A stretch of DNA of 7,660 nt, taken from positions 1 to 7,660 of the forward strand of contig JAPOYW010000309.1 in NCBI GenBank assembly GCA_026706425.1. Direction: 5' to 3'. This stretch comes from Gammaproteobacteria bacterium (GTDB taxonomy: Bacteria > Pseudomonadota > Gammaproteobacteria > Pseudomonadales > Azotimanducaceae). Position numbers and translations under genes: made by a program. The notes beneath the pieces are model-generated. The model searched no databases. It saw only the letters and a list, made by a program, of their open reading frames with translations, and was not told the DNA's origin. This document shows, one piece after another, positions 6,761-7,660 of the stretch (the first letter of the stretch is position 1; every line of letters starts with the position of its first letter).

Positions 6761-7660
6761 ACGTGGTCCACCGCGGTGTGGGGATCTGGATCACCCGGAC
6801 GTAGTAGAACGCGGCTTCGTGAGGATTGAAAGCCGGATCAGTCCATGTCGTCGCAAGCGAAGCGCTGCCAATGGAATTGACGTAGTTGGCCGTCTCAAGG
6901 TTAACCGTCGAACCAACGGCGGGAAGTTTGCCGTCCTCGCCGATCGCTCGATCACCCGACCAGGCGACATCGTAGATCTTCTCGTGCAATGCGCCCGTCG
7001 CGTCACGCCAACCCTTTATGATCTGTACGCGATCGAGGTTCGCCCCGTCCGGATCCTTGACGGCGCTCACCAGAAAACTCGGCGCCTCGCCCGGCGTTTG
7101 GTGGGCCAGATCGCCGCCCATTGGAACGCCCTTGCGGTACCCGATTTCGGCAAGGTTCGGACTCACGGCATCCTCGTTGGTGTAGCCCCACCCGCCGAAA
7201 AACCGCAACGAGATGCGTGGTCCCGTCGTCGCGTAGACCTCGCGTCGCTTCATGGCGGCAAAGATGGCCTCGCGGGTGTTCTCCGTCGCCCAGACGGCGG
7301 CGTAGCCGGAGGAGGAATACTGCGCCTGGGTACGGGCGCGATAGGGGCTCGGTTGGTTGCCACCCATCTTGCCCCAGAAGTTGTCCTCGTCGGCGGTGGC
7401 GAGGCCGGTGTGGGAGTCGGTGGAACCGATCATCCCGAACTTGTAGGGATTCACGCCGAGTTCGGCACCTAGGGCGAGACCTGTCTGCAGGGCGCTGCGG
7501 GCGTAGGACTGCCTTGCCTCGGCCTGGGCTTGCGGCTTGGCCAGATTGCGCCAGGGCTCGTGGTCGGCGAACTCGTCGTTGGGCGAAATGGACGGGAGCG
7601 TCTCGCTGTCGCCCTTGATCTGCGTCACTTCCATGATGGGTTCGATGGATGACCGCACCC
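6672..7660 (-). CDS. DUF3604 family protein, C-terminal ~328 aa
   Basis: The frame is open to the right edge; the GTG at 7658 is only the first visible start and is not the gene start, because family members are roughly 600-700 residues and this piece begins mid-domain. Visible signatures, numbered from 7658: MEVTQIKGDSET at 9-20 and SPNDEFADHE at 25-34, GMIGSTDSHTGLATADEDNF from 75, FWGKMGG, the TREAIFAAMKRREVYATTGPRI region, and a C-terminal beta-rich part ending FYYVRVIQIPTPRW and AYSSPIWYTP. The DSH in STDSHTG is a likely metal-binding site of this PHP-like fold. Family members often have His after GDSET (GDSETHP); here it is Leu21, a small oddity recalled from memory. Biochemical function of the family is not settled to my knowledge; the full protein is often predicted to be secreted, but its N-terminus is not visible. 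The gene ends at TAG 6674-6672, just before the tandem hairpins. Confidence 0.9.
   Translation of the reverse strand, partial: VRSSIEPIMEVTQIKGDSETLPSISPNDEFADHEPWRNLAKPQAQAEARQSYARSALQTGLALGAELGVNPYKFGMIGSTDSHTGLATADEDNFWGKMGGNQPSPYRARTQAQYSSSGYAAVWATENTREAIFAAMKRREVYATTGPRISLRFFGGWGYTNEDAVSPNLAEIGYRKGVPMGGDLAHQTPGEAPSFLVSAVKDPDGANLDRVQIIKGWRDATGALHEKIYDVAWSGDRAIGEDGKLPAVGSTVNLETANYVNSIGSASLATTWTDPAFNPHEAAFYYVRVIQIPTPRWTTYDAKFYKLGDSPREVIQERAYSSPIWYTP

Noticed and set aside
6711..7472. A 253-codon open frame on the plus strand
   Set aside because: Antisense of the DUF3604 gene, which has clear family motifs.

Overview
The window is GC-rich bacterial DNA with dense coding, leaderless gaps and GTG/ATG starts. 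The YejA-type solute-binding protein and the DUF3604 protein both occur in Gram-negative bacteria and suggest a proteobacterium, probably a gammaproteobacterium. This taxonomic guess is an inference from gene families only. No rRNA, tRNA, CRISPR array, insertion sequence or integrase was seen.

Left part (1-4567) looks like an accessory, defence-island-type stretch containing damaged genes. It starts with the C-terminal ~740 residues of a large protein that runs off the left edge. Its C-terminus resembles what I remember of the DUF4020 C-termini of SIR2-type putative anti-phage proteins, but the SIR2 part is not in the window. A 277-bp gap follows, holding a short, apparently frameshifted small ORF. 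Next is a Dcm-family C5-cytosine DNA methyltransferase with motifs I, IV, VI and VIII, but without the target-recognition end and motifs IX and X. Facing it on the minus strand is an AlbA_2/Schlafen-type putative ATP-binding or transcriptional regulator protein that also lacks its C-terminal half. The family-like sequence of both genes stops at the same few bases (about 3636-3641), so they are joined tail to tail at what appears to be a rearrangement breakpoint (or an assembly chimera).

Right part (4706-7660) looks like ordinary chromosomal metabolism and transport, all on the minus strand. A DUF3604 protein enters from the right edge and ends at 6672. Two perfect tandem hairpins follow, then a YejA-like periplasmic peptide-binding protein. 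No permease or ATPase genes follow the binding protein; a 138-bp more AT-rich gap and the AlbA_2 remnant come next.

I do not see a complete new system here. The points most worth checking are the tail-to-tail breakpoint, the identity of the large left-edge protein, the tandem hairpin element, and the absence of an ordinary start codon for the binding protein.
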